Under the pieces are notes generated by a model. The model was not told where the DNA came from and did not search any database. It saw nothing but the letters and a program-made list of their open reading frames with translations. Shown here piece by piece: positions 8,035 to 17,650 of a stretch of 42,140 bases of DNA. Position numbers and translations under genes: made by a program. The DNA is taken from the NCBI GenBank assembly GCA_949296415.1, contig CASFQC010000015.1, forward strand, positions 1 to 42,140, read 5' to 3'. Position 1 is the stretch's first letter; the number at the start of each line of letters is the position of its first letter. Source of the DNA: an uncultured Bacteroides sp. GTDB lineage: Bacteria; Bacteroidota; Bacteroidia; Bacteroidales; Bacteroidaceae.

Positions 8035-9015
8035 ATGAAAAAAGTGACATTACTTATACCTGTCTACAACGAAGAGGCCGCGTTGCCCGTGCTCTACAAG
8101 CGCCTCAGGCAGCTCGCCGGGCGCGAGGAGGGACGGTATGAGTGGGAGTTCCTCCTCATCAACGACGGAAGCACCGACCGCACCCCGGACATCATACGCC
8201 GGCTCAGGCAGGAAGACCCTAGGGTGAGCTACGTGGACCTCTCGCGCAATTTTGGCAAGGAGGTGGCCATGCTGGCCGGATTTGACTTCTGCACGGGCGA
8301 CTGCTGCGTGGTGATGGACGCCGACCTGCAGGACCCCCCGGAACTCATAGACCAGATGCTGGCCTACTGGGAGGAGGGATACGACGACGTCTATGCACAG
8401 CGCCGCAACCGCGGACGCGAGAGCTGGATGCGCCGCCACCTGTCACTGGCCTTCTACAAACTGCTGCAGCGCATGAGCCGCATAGACATACTGCCCAACG
8501 TGGGCGACTTTCGCCTCCTAGACCGCCGCTGCGTCATGGCTCTGAGGCAGATGCGCGAACGCGAACGCTACACCAAGGGGCTGTTCTGCTGGATAGGCTA
8601 CCGCAAGAAGGGCATACTCTTCGACCGCGCCGACCGTGCTGCAGGCAAGTCGAAATGGAGCTTCCCAAAGCTACTTGATCTGGCCGTGGAGGGCATCACC
8701 TCCTTCTCCACCGCACCCCTCCGCATAGCCACCGTATGCGGCATGCTCTCCGCCATGTCCAGCTTCATCTACGCTATCTATTTCCTGCTCAAGACGCTGG
8801 CCTACGGCGACCGCACACAGGGATTCCCCACGCTCATCGTGGTGATACTTTTCCTCGGAGGGTTGCAGCTATTCTCCCTGGGCGTGATAGGCGAGTACGT
8901 GGGACGCATATTCGCCGAAACCAAGGGAAGGCCCGTCTATCTGGCATCGGAATACAACGGGAAAAAGTTGGGATACGACACGCCCGACAATGTGAACCAT
9001 AAACCTATATATTAA
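8035..9015 (+). CDS. Family 2 glycosyltransferase, GtrB/ArnC (polyprenyl-phosphate) type
   Basis: A 326-residue membrane-attached GT2 enzyme. The GT-A domain (about 1-215) opens with LLIPVYNEE, has NDGSTDRT, and carries the metal-binding MDADLQDPPE motif near residue 95, followed by NVGDFRLLDR. Two C-terminal membrane helices (about 235-257 and 270-295) end with the typical GVIGEYVGRIF(A)ETKGRP. This is the layout of GtrB, ArnC and dolichol-phosphate-sugar synthases, which move a sugar from a nucleotide donor to undecaprenyl phosphate at the inner membrane. The sugar cannot be read from sequence. It begins a GC-rich block that also encodes GDP-fucose synthesis, but a direct link is inference. 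Confidence 0.88.
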   Translation: MKKVTLLIPVYNEEAALPVLYKRLRQLAGREEGRYEWEFLLINDGSTDRTPDIIRRLRQEDPRVSYVDLSRNFGKEVAMLAGFDFCTGDCCVVMDADLQDPPELIDQMLAYWEEGYDDVYAQRRNRGRESWMRRHLSLAFYKLLQRMSRIDILPNVGDFRLLDRRCVMALRQMRERERYTKGLFCWIGYRKKGILFDRADRAAGKSKWSFPKLLDLAVEGITSFSTAPLRIATVCGMLSAMSSFIYAIYFLLKTLAYGDRTQGFPTLIVVILFLGGLQLFSLGVIGEYVGRIFAETKGRPVYLASEYNGKKLGYDTPDNVNHKPIY

Positions 9016-9176
9016 CCTGCTAAAATCATGTGACGACTATGGCAACAACATTTAAGAAAGTTATCAGCTTCATGGCCTATGATGCACCCCCGCTGGAGCG
9101 TACTCCAGCACCTCCGTTGGATTTTCTATCATCAGGACCTTATAATATATTAACCCTAAAAAACTATCATCACTTT

Positions 9177-11258
9177 ATGACCCTCCGAAACCTATTGCTA
9201 CTCTCCGCCGCCTTCATTGCGCTGGCGGTCCTCACCACCTCCTGCGGCCATCCCAAGACCGCCCAAGACGACAACATTTTTCACCTTGAGAATCCCGACA
9301 CCGTGCTCAGCCCCTACACCGGTATGACCCGTGCCCACTGGGTGCAGGCTGCCACCTATTTGCTGGACGGCGCCTTCAGTTACATTCACACCCCGGACGA
9401 CCCCATGTACTTCCCCAAACAGCTTGACAAGACTTATCCCAAGGACTCCGCCCAGGTGCCCGTAGCCAAGCTTGAGGGACTGTGTCGCACCCTCTTCGTG
9501 GCAGCCCCCCTGCTGCGCGAGAACCCTTCGCTGGAGCTGAACGGCATAGGCGTGGCCGACTACTACCGCCACCAGCTGACACAGCTGAGCAACCCCGCAA
9601 GCCCCTCTTACATAAAGCCACGTCCTGAGGACGGAGGACCCAGCCAGACGCTGGTGGAGTTCGGTGCACTGGCCATAAGCCTCACCGTGGCGCCCGAAGT
9701 GCTGTGGGAACCTCTGACCCAGGCGCAGAAGGACAGCCTGGCCGCCACCATGCTGAGCTACGGCAACGGACCCACGATAGACAGCAACTGGAGGTTCTTC
9801 AACATCTTCGTCCTCAGCTTTTTTAAGGATCGCGGATACCCCATTCGCGAGGACGTGCTGAAGGACAACCTGCAGCGCACCCTCAAGGCCTACCGTGCTG
9901 CCGGATGGTATAACGACAGCCCCGCCTACGACTACTACAGCATGTGGGCTTTCCAGATGTACGGACCCCTCTGGGCACACTATTATGGCAAGTTCTATCC
10001 TGACCTGGCCGCACAGTACCTGAAGAACCAGGACGACCTGGTGGACAACTACCCCTACATGTTTGCCCGCGACGGACGCATGAATATGTGGGGACGCAGC
10101 ATTCCCTACCGCTTCGCCGCCGTGGTGCCTTTCTCCATGCTGGCTCTCACGGGTAACGAGCGCCCCGACTACGGCTGGTTGCGCCACATCTCCTCGGCTA
10201 CGCTGCTGCAGTTCCTACAGCACCCGCACTTCCTGCAGGACCGCGTGCCCACCATGGGCTTCTACGGCCCCTTCGCCCCCTGCGTGCAGATATACAGCTG
10301 CCGGGGCAGCGTGTACTGGTGCGGCAAGGCCTTCCTGGCCCTGCTCCTGCCACAGGAGCACCCCTTCTGGAGCAGCCGCGAGACCGAAGGCCCCTGGGGC
10401 ACGGAGCTGAAGCCCGGACACGCCTACAGCAAGTACCAGCCCGTGACCAACCTGCTCATAACCGACTATCCCAACAGCGGGGCCGCCGAGATGCGCTCCT
10501 GGTGCCGCGAGCGCGTGGCCGACGACTGGCAGCAGTTCCGCAGTTCGGAGAACTACAACAAGCTGGCCTACAACACCGAGTTCCCCTGGATGGCCGACGG
10601 CCCGCAGGGCGAGGTGTCCATGAACTACGCCGTGAAGAACGCACGCGGCGAGTGGGAGGTGCTGCGCCTCTATGACTTCATGGCCTGTGCCGACGTGAAC
10701 GGACATACCGTCTACACCCGCCGTGCCCAGCTGGAGACCGATGCCGACACCCGCTTCCTCCTGGCCGACGTGCCCCTGCCCGACGGCATCCTGCGCGTGG
10801 ACATGGCCTGGAGCCCCGCCGACACCGAGCTGCGCCTGGGACACTACTCGCTACCACGGCTGGACCGCGACATTACCGAGACCACCCGTGACCTGCCCAA
10901 CAAGACGCAGGCCACCATCATGGACAACGGACAATGGCAGCTGGCCATGGTGCCCCTCTTGGGATGGGACGGCGTACGCACCGTGCGCCCCGCTGGACTT
11001 CACCCCATGGCCGACAGCTGCGCCGTGAGCATGGCCCACACTACCTTGAAGGCGGGCAGCCGCAAGACGCTGGCTACCCTGATGCTGTGGAAGCGCAGCG
11101 GGCAGCCATTCACCGACCAGGAGCTGATGCCCGTGCGGCAACTGCTTCCTATGGACGGACGCGACGAGGTGTTCGCCGTGCTCTACGACGACACCCCCCT
11201 GAGCGTGGACTACCGTAACCCCGGCGCCTACAACAAGGTGGAGGCTTCTATCCGTTGA
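9177..11258 (+). CDS. DUF2264 family lipoprotein
   Basis: A 693-residue exported lipoprotein of the DUF2264 family, an alpha-helical toroid fold akin to some polysaccharide-degrading enzymes; no reaction is established to my knowledge. The chosen ATG at 9177 gives MTLRNLLLL, a hydrophobic stretch and a lipobox LTTSC with C23. The longer frame from GTG 9030 would place a non-signal segment in front. Notable segments are [13 protein letters not shown] near the N-terminus, [27 protein letters not shown] and [21 protein letters not shown]. The 161-nt gap before it contains a perfect 7-bp hairpin (9092-9098/9103-9109). Codon use is extremely GC-rich, like its neighbours. It may process a surface glycan, by context only. 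Confidence 0.82.
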   Translation: MTLRNLLLLSAAFIALAVLTTSCGHPKTAQDDNIFHLENPDTVLSPYTGMTRAHWVQAATYLLDGAFSYIHTPDDPMYFPKQLDKTYPKDSAQVPVAKLEGLCRTLFVAAPLLRENPSLELNGIGVADYYRHQLTQLSNPASPSYIKPRPEDGGPSQTLVEFGALAISLTVAPEVLWEPLTQAQKDSLAATMLSYGNGPTIDSNWRFFNIFVLSFFKDRGYPIREDVLKDNLQRTLKAYRAAGWYNDSPAYDYYSMWAFQMYGPLWAHYYGKFYPDLAAQYLKNQDDLVDNYPYMFARDGRMNMWGRSIPYRFAAVVPFSMLALTGNERPDYGWLRHISSATLLQFLQHPHFLQDRVPTMGFYGPFAPCVQIYSCRGSVYWCGKAFLALLLPQEHPFWSSRETEGPWGTELKPGHAYSKYQPVTNLLITDYPNSGAAEMRSWCRERVADDWQQFRSSENYNKLAYNTEFPWMADGPQGEVSMNYAVKNARGEWEVLRLYDFMACADVNGHTVYTRRAQLETDADTRFLLADVPLPDGILRVDMAWSPADTELRLGHYSLPRLDRDITETTRDLPNKTQATIMDNGQWQLAMVPLLGWDGVRTVRPAGLHPMADSCAVSMAHTTLKAGSRKTLATLMLWKRSGQPFTDQELMPVRQLLPMDGRDEVFAVLYDDTPLSVDYRNPGAYNKVEASIR

Positions 11259-11301
11259 CGGATGGCGGCACGCACATGAATCACTTATACTATATTCTAT
11301 T

Positions 11302-12435
11302 ATGACCCAGACATTCTTGACCAATGACCCGGCCGCCCGGCCCTCCGCCCTACAGGACGGGGGGCGGAGGGTGGCCCTCATCACCGGCATCACCGGACAG
11401 GACGGCTCCTATCTGGCAGAGTTTCTCATAGAGAAGGGCTACGAGGTGCACGGCATACTACGCCGCTCCTCGTCCTTCAACACCGCACGCATCGAACACC
11501 TCTACTTGGACGAGTGGGTGAGGGACATGAAGCGCAGCCGTCTGGTGAACCTGCACTGGGGCGACATGACCGACTCCAGCTCTCTCATCCGCATCATCAG
11601 CCACGTGCGTCCCACGGAGATATACAACCTGGCCGCACAGAGTCATGTCAAGGTGTCCTTTGACGTGCCCGAGTACACCGCCGACACCGACGCCCTGGGC
11701 ACCCTCCGCCTACTTGAGGCCGTACGCATCTGCGGCCTGGCACACAGCTGCCGCATCTACCAGGCCTCCACCAGCGAGCTGTTCGGCAAGGTACAGGAGG
11801 TGCCCCAGAAGGAGACCACCCCCTTCTACCCCCGCTCGCCCTACGGCGTGGCCAAGCAGTACGGCTTCTGGATTACCAAGAACTACCGCGAGAGCTACGG
11901 CATGTTTGCCGTGAACGGAATACTCTTCAACCATGAGAGCGAACGGCGCGGCGAGACCTTCGTCACCCGTAAGATTACGCTGGCCGCCGCCCGCATACGC
12001 CACGGCCTGCAGGACAAGCTCTATCTGGGCAACCTTGACGCTTGCCGCGACTGGGGCTACGCCCGCGACTACGTGGAGTGCATGTGGCTCATGCTGCAGC
12101 ACCCCGTGCCCGAGGATTTCGTGATAGCTACGGGCGAGATGCACAGTGTGCGCGAGTTCTGCACCCTGGCCTTCCGCTGTGCCGGCATAGAGCTGGAGTG
12201 GAGGGGCACGGGCGTGGAAGAGCAGGGCCTGGATCCGGCCACCGGCCGTGTGCTGGTGGAGGTAGACCCCAAGTACTTCCGCCCCTGCGAGGTGGACCAG
12301 CTGCTGGGCGACCCCACCAAGGCACGTACCCTGTTGGGATGGAACCCCACGCGCACCCCCTTCAGGGAGCTGGTGCGCCTCATGGTGGAGAGCGACCTGA
12401 AGCTGGTGAGGTCACAGAAGGAAGGAGGACGTTGA
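11302..12435 (+). CDS. gmd: GDP-mannose 4,6-dehydratase
   Basis: A 377-residue cytoplasmic short-chain dehydrogenase that converts GDP-D-mannose to GDP-4-keto-6-deoxy-D-mannose, the first committed step to GDP-L-fucose. The NADP-binding loop [10 protein letters not shown], the R-S-S-S-F-N segment, active-site STSELFG and the catalytic YGVAK (Tyr-x-x-x-Lys) are present, plus [15 protein letters not shown]. The usual family start lies around RRVALITG, so this protein has an N-terminal extension of about 22 residues ([15 protein letters not shown]...). That extension is coded across a strong GC hairpin (11341-11350/11362-11371). fcl follows after 1 nt, and the two enzymes form a pathway unit. 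Confidence 0.95.
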   Translation: MTQTFLTNDPAARPSALQDGGRRVALITGITGQDGSYLAEFLIEKGYEVHGILRRSSSFNTARIEHLYLDEWVRDMKRSRLVNLHWGDMTDSSSLIRIISHVRPTEIYNLAAQSHVKVSFDVPEYTADTDALGTLRLLEAVRICGLAHSCRIYQASTSELFGKVQEVPQKETTPFYPRSPYGVAKQYGFWITKNYRESYGMFAVNGILFNHESERRGETFVTRKITLAAARIRHGLQDKLYLGNLDACRDWGYARDYVECMWLMLQHPVPEDFVIATGEMHSVREFCTLAFRCAGIELEWRGTGVEEQGLDPATGRVLVEVDPKYFRPCEVDQLLGDPTKARTLLGWNPTRTPFRELVRLMVESDLKLVRSQKEGGR

Positions 12436-12436
12436 C

Positions 12437-13543
12437 ATGTTGGACAAGAGTCAGAAGATATACGTGGCCGGTCACCGGGGACTGGTAGGCTCGGCCATAT
12501 GGGACAACCTGACGCGGCGCGGATACACCAACCTGGTGGGACGCACCCATGCGGAGCTGGACCTGCTGGATCCCGTGGCCGTGCGTCGCTTCTTTGACGC
12601 GGAGAGGCCTGATGCCGTGGTGCTGGCTGCCGCCCACGTGGGAGGCATCATGGCCAACCTGCGCTATCGGGCCGACTTCATCTGGCAGAACCTGCAGATA
12701 CAGCAGAACGTCATAGGCGAGAGTTTCCGCCACGGCGTTCGCAGGCTGCTCTTTCTGGGAAGCACCTGCATCTACCCACGCATGGCCCCGCAGCCCATGA
12801 CCGAGGACGCGCTGCTCACCTCCCCCTTGGAATACACCAACGAGCCTTACGCCATAGCCAAGATAGCCGGACTGAAGCTCTGCGAGAGCCTGAATCTGCA
12901 GTACGGCACCGACTACCTGGCCGTGATGCCCACCAACCTCTACGGGCCCAATGACAACTTCCATCTGGAGAACAGCCACGTGCTGCCAGCCATGATGCGC
13001 AAGGTGCACTTGGCACGGCTGCTGGGCGAGGAACGTTGGGACGACGTGCGCTGCGACCTCAACGCGCGTCCTGTGGATGGCACGGACGGCCGCGCTACGG
13101 AAGCCGCGATGGCGGACGTGCTGGCCCGTTACGGCATACGTCCGGGCGAGGTGACTCTGTGGGGCACGGGCAGCCCGCTGCGCGAATTCCTGTGGAGCGA
13201 GGACATGGCCGACGCTAGCGTACACGTATTGCTCCATGTGGATTTCAAGGACACCTATGAGCCCGGCGCACGGGAGATACGCAACTGCCACATCAATGTG
13301 GGTACGGGCAGCGAGCTGACCATACGCCAGCTGGCCGACAAGGTATGCGAGGCCACAGGCTTCGGCGGCACCCTGCGATGGGACGCCTCCAAACCCGACG
13401 GCACCCCCCGCAAGCTGACCGATGTGTCCCGCCTGCACGCTTTGGGATGGCGGCATAAGGTGGAGATAGACGAGGGCGTGGCCCGGCTCTATCGCTGGTA
13501 CTGCGACGGGGTGGATGCCGCCACTTCCAGGCTCCGGGGCTGA
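12437..13543 (+). CDS. fcl: GDP-L-fucose synthase
   Basis: A 368-residue NADPH-dependent epimerase/reductase that turns GDP-4-keto-6-deoxymannose into GDP-L-fucose. The nucleotide-binding loop GHRGLVGSA, VVLAAAHVGGI, the SER-like GSTCIYP motif, catalytic YAIAK and LYGPNDNFH are all visible. A segment at about 195-235 (between LLGEERWD and ARYGIRPGEVTLWGTG) makes it longer than the E. coli enzyme, as in other Bacteroides. It starts 1 nt after gmd. A strong Shine-Dalgarno AAGGAGG (12422-12428) lies 8 nt before the ATG, inside the end of gmd, which should secure reinitiation. The product can feed fucosylation of surface glycans and glycoproteins. Confidence 0.95.
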   Translation: MLDKSQKIYVAGHRGLVGSAIWDNLTRRGYTNLVGRTHAELDLLDPVAVRRFFDAERPDAVVLAAAHVGGIMANLRYRADFIWQNLQIQQNVIGESFRHGVRRLLFLGSTCIYPRMAPQPMTEDALLTSPLEYTNEPYAIAKIAGLKLCESLNLQYGTDYLAVMPTNLYGPNDNFHLENSHVLPAMMRKVHLARLLGEERWDDVRCDLNARPVDGTDGRATEAAMADVLARYGIRPGEVTLWGTGSPLREFLWSEDMADASVHVLLHVDFKDTYEPGAREIRNCHINVGTGSELTIRQLADKVCEATGFGGTLRWDASKPDGTPRKLTDVSRLHALGWRHKVEIDEGVARLYRWYCDGVDAATSRLRG

Positions 13544-13582
13544 TATTTGTCCGGACATGTCAACTATGTCGCATTTTTGCAT

Positions 13583-13590
13583 TATCTTTG
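13583..13590 (+). promoter_or_regulatory. -7 box upstream of rlmN
   Basis: TATCTTTG at 13583-13590 fits TAnnTTTG. Expected start near 13594, about 55 nt before the rlmN ATG. No good TTTG is visible at the right distance. A perfect palindrome tgtccggaca (13548-13557) lies upstream, 25 nt from the -7 box, and could be a regulator site. Confidence 0.5.
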
Positions 13591-13648
13591 CCCGGCAGTG
13601 ACAGGATACCTGTCGCGCCGCAGGTACATAATCTATATTTATTCAGAG

Positions 13649-14734
13649 ATGCAGACACTCTTAGGAATGACGTTGCCCGAGTTGCAGGCTTTGGCCGCAG
13701 AGGCAGGTATGCCCTCCTTTGCCGCCGGACAGCTGGCTCAATGGCTCTATGTGAAGAAAGTAAAGACCGTGGACGGGATGACCAACCTCTCCATGCGCCA
13801 CAGGGAATGGCTGAAGCAGCATTGCGAGGTGGGCGCACAGGCGCCGGCGGATGCCGTGAGGTCGGCGGACGGTACGGTGAAATATCTTTATGAGGTCGGT
13901 CCCGGTAAGTATGTGGAGTCGGTGTACATCCCCGACAAGGACCGGGCTACCCTCTGTGTGTCCTCCCAGGTGGGCTGCAAGATGAACTGCCTGTTCTGCA
14001 TGACGGGTAAGCAGGGCTTTTCCGCCAGCCTCACCGCCGGACAGATATTGAATCAGGTGCTGTCCCTGCCCGAGACCGACACGCTGACCAATGTGGTGAT
14101 GATGGGCATGGGAGAGCCGCTTGACAATGTGGACGAGGTGCTGAAGGCGCTGCACATCATGACCGCCCCTTACGGGCTGGGCTGGAGCCCGAAACGCATC
14201 ACCCTGTCCACCGTAGGGCTGAGGAAGGGGCTGAAGCGTTTCATAGAGGAGAGCGAGTGCCATCTGGCCATAAGCCTCCACAATCCTATAGCCTCGGAAC
14301 GTGCCGCGCTGATGCCGGCCGAACGGGGATATTCTATAGAAGACGTGGTGAATCTCCTTCACAACTATGAGTTCGGCAAACAGAGACGCCTGTCCTTCGA
14401 ATACATCATGTTCCGTGGTGTGAACGACACGGACGCTCACGCACGTGCGCTGCTCAAATTGTTGAGGGGCTTGCACTGCAGGGTGAACCTGATACGCTAC
14501 CATGCCATTCCCGGCGTGGACCTTCAGGGGTCTGCCGAGGCTCATATGCTGGAATTTCGCGATTACCTCACCTCGCACGGGCTGTTCACCACCATACGTG
14601 CTTCGCGGGGTGAAGACATATTTGCGGCATGTGGCATGCTGTCTACGGCCAGGGATACGAAGTCTGGAGGACGTGTCGGCAAATTGACAGGTGAGACAAA
14701 ATCGGGGAAGGTCCGCAAGGAGCCTGTTCCCTGA
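13649..14734 (+). CDS. rlmN: Dual-specificity 23S rRNA/tRNA adenine-C2 methyltransferase RlmN
   Basis: A 361-residue radical-SAM enzyme that methylates C2 of A2503 in 23S rRNA and A37 of some tRNAs. The iron-sulfur cluster motif is C110-x3-C114-x2-C117 (CKMNCLFC), and the second catalytic cysteine is C328 in FAACGML. MMGMGEPL, STVGLRKGLKRF, LAISLHNP and NLIRYHAIPG are characteristic. I chose ATG 13649 (MQTLLGMTLPEL). The longer frame from 13547 would begin upstream of the -7 box. A basic tail follows the final cysteine. It opens the operon rlmN-pdxA-sigma54 activator-lptE-TPR-secG. Confidence 0.95.
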   Translation: MQTLLGMTLPELQALAAEAGMPSFAAGQLAQWLYVKKVKTVDGMTNLSMRHREWLKQHCEVGAQAPADAVRSADGTVKYLYEVGPGKYVESVYIPDKDRATLCVSSQVGCKMNCLFCMTGKQGFSASLTAGQILNQVLSLPETDTLTNVVMMGMGEPLDNVDEVLKALHIMTAPYGLGWSPKRITLSTVGLRKGLKRFIEESECHLAISLHNPIASERAALMPAERGYSIEDVVNLLHNYEFGKQRRLSFEYIMFRGVNDTDAHARALLKLLRGLHCRVNLIRYHAIPGVDLQGSAEAHMLEFRDYLTSHGLFTTIRASRGEDIFAACGMLSTARDTKSGGRVGKLTGETKSGKVRKEPVP

Positions 14735-14763
14735 TAAGGATATGTAATAAAGGAGATAACAGT

Positions 14764-15864
14764 ATGGAGAAAGATAAGGTAAGGATAGGCATTACGCACG
14801 GTGATGCCAATGGCATAGGATATGAGGTGATATTGAAAACTTTTGCAGAACAGGAGATGCTGGACATGTGCGTTCCCGTGGTCTATGGTTCGCCCAAGGT
14901 GGCTGCTTATCATAGGAAAGCGTTGGGACTCTCTACTAACTTCAGCATAATAGACTCTGCGGAAGACGCAGTGGCGGGCAGGCTCAATATGGTCAATTGC
15001 TTGGACGGGGAGATAAAGGTGGATTTCGGCAAGTCTTCCCCTGAGGCCGGGAAGGCGGCCTTCGAGGCCTTGCGGCGTGTGACCGAGGATTACAGGCTCG
15101 GACTTGTTGACGCGATAGTGACCGCGCCCATTAATAAGCAATCCATCCATTCAGACGATTTCCGATTCCCCGGACATACGGAATATCTGGAACAGGAACT
15201 GGGCGAAGGTCGGAAGGCTCTCATGATTCTGCTGAAGGATAATCTGCGCGTCGCGCTGGCCACCACACATCTGCCGGTTTCGCAGATATCGTCCGCTCTG
15301 ACCAAAGAGCTTATAGAGGAAAAACTGGACATATTGCACAAGTCCTTGAAAACTGACTTCGGTATAGGGGCGCCCAGGATAGCGGTGCTTTCGCTCAATC
15401 CTCATGCCGGCGATAACGGCCTGCTGGGCGATGAGGAACAGACGGTCATCATCCCCGCATTGAAGGAAATGGGGGCGAAAGGCATGTTGTGTTACGGTCC
15501 CTATCCGGCAGACGGCTTTATGGGGTCGGGGAACTACAGACATTTTGATGCCATTCTGGCCATGTACCATGACCAGGGTCTGTCTCCGTTCAAGGTCCTG
15601 TCTCAAGGCGAGGGCGTGAACTTTACGGCGGGTTTGCCTGTGGTCCGCACTTCTCCCGCACACGGGACAGCCTATGACATAGCGGGCAAGGGTATGGCCT
15701 GTGAGGATTCGTTCCGTCAGGCCGTCTATCTAGCCATGGATGTATTCCGCCGTCGGGAGCGTGAGGCCATGCTGAAAGCCCATGCGCTGAAACCACAGAA
15801 AATGGCTAAGTATGAGGGTGAGGATGAGAAACTGAATCTGGAAGCGGAAGAGGACGACGTATGA
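14764..15864 (+). CDS. pdxA: 4-hydroxythreonine-4-phosphate dehydrogenase
   Basis: A 366-residue cytoplasmic NAD-dependent metalloenzyme of the DXP-dependent pyridoxal-phosphate pathway, oxidising 4-phosphohydroxy-L-threonine. Signature segments: GITHGDANGIGYEVI at the start, TAPINK, FPGHTEYLE with a metal-binding histidine, LSLNPHAGDNG, YGPYPADGFM and AMYHDQGLSPFKVL. The last about 20 residues form an acidic tail (KYEGEDEKLNLEAEEDDV) not needed for the core fold. It starts 29 nt after rlmN and overlaps the next gene by 4 nt (ATGA, 15861-15864), implying translational coupling. Confidence 0.96.
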   Translation: MEKDKVRIGITHGDANGIGYEVILKTFAEQEMLDMCVPVVYGSPKVAAYHRKALGLSTNFSIIDSAEDAVAGRLNMVNCLDGEIKVDFGKSSPEAGKAAFEALRRVTEDYRLGLVDAIVTAPINKQSIHSDDFRFPGHTEYLEQELGEGRKALMILLKDNLRVALATTHLPVSQISSALTKELIEEKLDILHKSLKTDFGIGAPRIAVLSLNPHAGDNGLLGDEEQTVIIPALKEMGAKGMLCYGPYPADGFMGSGNYRHFDAILAMYHDQGLSPFKVLSQGEGVNFTAGLPVVRTSPAHGTAYDIAGKGMACEDSFRQAVYLAMDVFRRREREAMLKAHALKPQKMAKYEGEDEKLNLEAEEDDV

Positions 15865-17105
15865 CAAAGGCCGAAATACAACAAGTGAAGCTGCGCTTTG
15901 GCATCATCGGCAATAATGAGGTGCTGGCGCGTGACATAGACATAGCCATCCAGGTGGCGCCGACCGACCTTTCCGTGCTGATAACCGGCGAAAGTGGGGT
16001 GGGTAAGGAAAGCTTCCCGCAGATCATACACCAGTATAGCCGACGGAAACATGGGCAATATATAGCTGTGAACTGCGGTGCCATTCCGGAAGGGACCATA
16101 GATTCCGAACTGTTCGGACATGAAAAGGGTGCCTTTACAGGTGCCATAAGCGAGCGTAAGGGATATTTTGGCGAGGCCGATGGCGGTACCATCTTCTTGG
16201 ATGAGGTGGGAGAGCTGCCGTTGCCTACCCAAGCCCGACTCTTGCGCGTGTTGGAGAGTGGGGAGTTTATCAAAGTGGGCTCTTCGAAAGTGGAGAAGAC
16301 CAATGTGCGTATAGTGGCGGCTACCAATGTCAATCTCACCCAGGCCATAACAGACGGACGTTTTCGCGAGGACCTGTATTACAGGTTGAATACCGTGCCC
16401 ATCCAGGTGCCTCCCTTGCGTGAGAGAGGGGATGATGTGTTGCTCCTTTTCCGTAAGTTTGCGTCCGATTTTGCCGAAAAGTATAGGATGCCTTCCATCC
16501 AGCTGACCGATGATGCGAAGCAAGTCCTTGTGGCTTACACATGGCCGGGAAATGTGAGGCAGCTGAAAAACATAACAGAACAGATCTCAATCATTGAGAC
16601 AAACCGTGAAATAGATTCGAATGTGCTGAAACGCTATCTGCCGGTACAGGAGAATGCCCAACGCCTTCCGGCTCTGATGGAAGGGACGCAGGAAGGGAAG
16701 AGCTTTGCCAATGAGCGTGAATTCCTTTATCAGGTCTTGTTTGACTTACGACAAGATGTGATGAAGCTGAAAAAACTGGTACACGGCATCATGGCCGAAA
16801 AACAGGGGATGACTAATTCCCAGACGGCAGCTCCGACTTCCTATTACGGACAGGCAACGGTTACGCCGGTCTCCGCTGCGGTTCCCACCATTGTGACTCA
16901 GCCAGTGAAGCACTCATCTGCCGATGATGATATTCAAGATACAGAGGAATATCTGGAGGAATCCCTGTCTCTGGATGAAGTGGAAAAGGACATGATACGT
17001 AAAGCCTTGGAGAAACATCACGGCAAACGTAAGGCTGCAGCCCAAGATCTGAATATTTCAGAACGTACCCTTTATAGGAAAATAAAAGAATATGGATTGG
17101 GTTAG
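15861..17105 (+). CDS. Sigma-54-dependent activator without a receiver domain
   Basis: A 414-residue bacterial enhancer-binding protein. The AAA+ core (about 15-250) has Walker A GESGVGKE (43-50), the sigma54-contacting GAFTGA loop (90-95), Walker B IFLDEVGE (111-118) and the arginine-finger region FREDLYYRLN. A variable linker (about 270-360) leads to a C-terminal Fis-type helix-turn-helix (about 370-412, with KRKAAAQDLNISERTLYRKI). There is no phospho-receiver or obvious sensory domain, so control must come from a partner, expression level or the linker. It overlaps pdxA by 4 nt and lptE by 14 nt, a very tight housekeeping context. Its target promoters should be of the GG-N10-GC type. Confidence 0.93.
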   Translation: MTKAEIQQVKLRFGIIGNNEVLARDIDIAIQVAPTDLSVLITGESGVGKESFPQIIHQYSRRKHGQYIAVNCGAIPEGTIDSELFGHEKGAFTGAISERKGYFGEADGGTIFLDEVGELPLPTQARLLRVLESGEFIKVGSSKVEKTNVRIVAATNVNLTQAITDGRFREDLYYRLNTVPIQVPPLRERGDDVLLLFRKFASDFAEKYRMPSIQLTDDAKQVLVAYTWPGNVRQLKNITEQISIIETNREIDSNVLKRYLPVQENAQRLPALMEGTQEGKSFANEREFLYQVLFDLRQDVMKLKKLVHGIMAEKQGMTNSQTAAPTSYYGQATVTPVSAAVPTIVTQPVKHSSADDDIQDTEEYLEESLSLDEVEKDMIRKALEKHHGKRKAAAQDLNISERTLYRKIKEYGLG

Positions 17106-17625
17106 ATCAAAGAGAGTTTTGGCGGTTGTGGCAGTGTGCGTGCTGGCAACAGTGTTATACTCATGCCGCATCAGTATAGGACTTGCTCCTATCAGTTCGA
17201 TAGACTACAATAAGGTGAAGACGATTACTATTGTTGATTTTGAGAATCATGCGGAGTATGTATATGGGCCACTGGCCATAGAGTTTAACCAACGCTTGCG
17301 CGATATGTTCACCCAACAGACACGTCTGCGTCTGGTTGACAGTGGAGGTGATTTGGAAATAAGCGGTGAGATTATCGGGTATAATCAATATAATGAAGCT
17401 GTTGATGCCAGTGGGTTTTCATCGAAAGTGAAGCTGACATTGACAGTCAGAGTGGATTATGTGAACAATACCAACCATGAGGAAGATTTTACAGGACAAC
17501 AGTTCTCAGCTTTCCAGACGTATGACTCGTCACAGTTGCTGACGTCTGTGCAAGACGGATTGATAGAAGTGATGGTGAAGGATATAGCCGAACAGATATT
17601 CAATTCTACTGTAGCCAACTGGTAA
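17092..17625 (+). CDS. lptE: LptE-like outer-membrane LPS-assembly lipoprotein
   Basis: A 177-residue lipoprotein. The signal peptide ends in the lipobox LYSC with C25, and the mature part contains the Bacteroidetes LptE pattern: IGLAPISSIDYNKVKTITI, then FNQRLRDMFTQQTRLRLV and SGEIIGYN. LptE plugs the LptD barrel and helps insert lipopolysaccharide into the outer membrane. The start overlaps the sigma54 activator by 14 nt, consistent with coupled translation. The position between the activator and secG is an envelope-biogenesis context. Sequence divergence in this family is large, so the call rests on architecture and context as well as motifs. Confidence 0.85.
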   Translation: MDWVRSKRVLAVVAVCVLATVLYSCRISIGLAPISSIDYNKVKTITIVDFENHAEYVYGPLAIEFNQRLRDMFTQQTRLRLVDSGGDLEISGEIIGYNQYNEAVDASGFSSKVKLTLTVRVDYVNNTNHEEDFTGQQFSAFQTYDSSQLLTSVQDGLIEVMVKDIAEQIFNSTVANW

Positions 17626-17650
17626 TTTCGTTTTGAAGTCTTGAAAGCTT

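Noticed and set aside
8035-13543. Capsular polysaccharide locus
   Set aside because: There is no flippase, polymerase, UpxY/UpxZ-type regulator or further glycosyltransferases. Only four genes are present, so it is a sugar-nucleotide cluster at most.
12380-13582. 400-residue minus-strand open frame across fcl
   Set aside because: It is the GC-rich shadow of fcl. It has no ribosome-binding site or recognisable motifs, and the plus-strand gene is certain. The same applies to the other long antisense frames at 9198-10187, 10215-11393 and 13661-14578.
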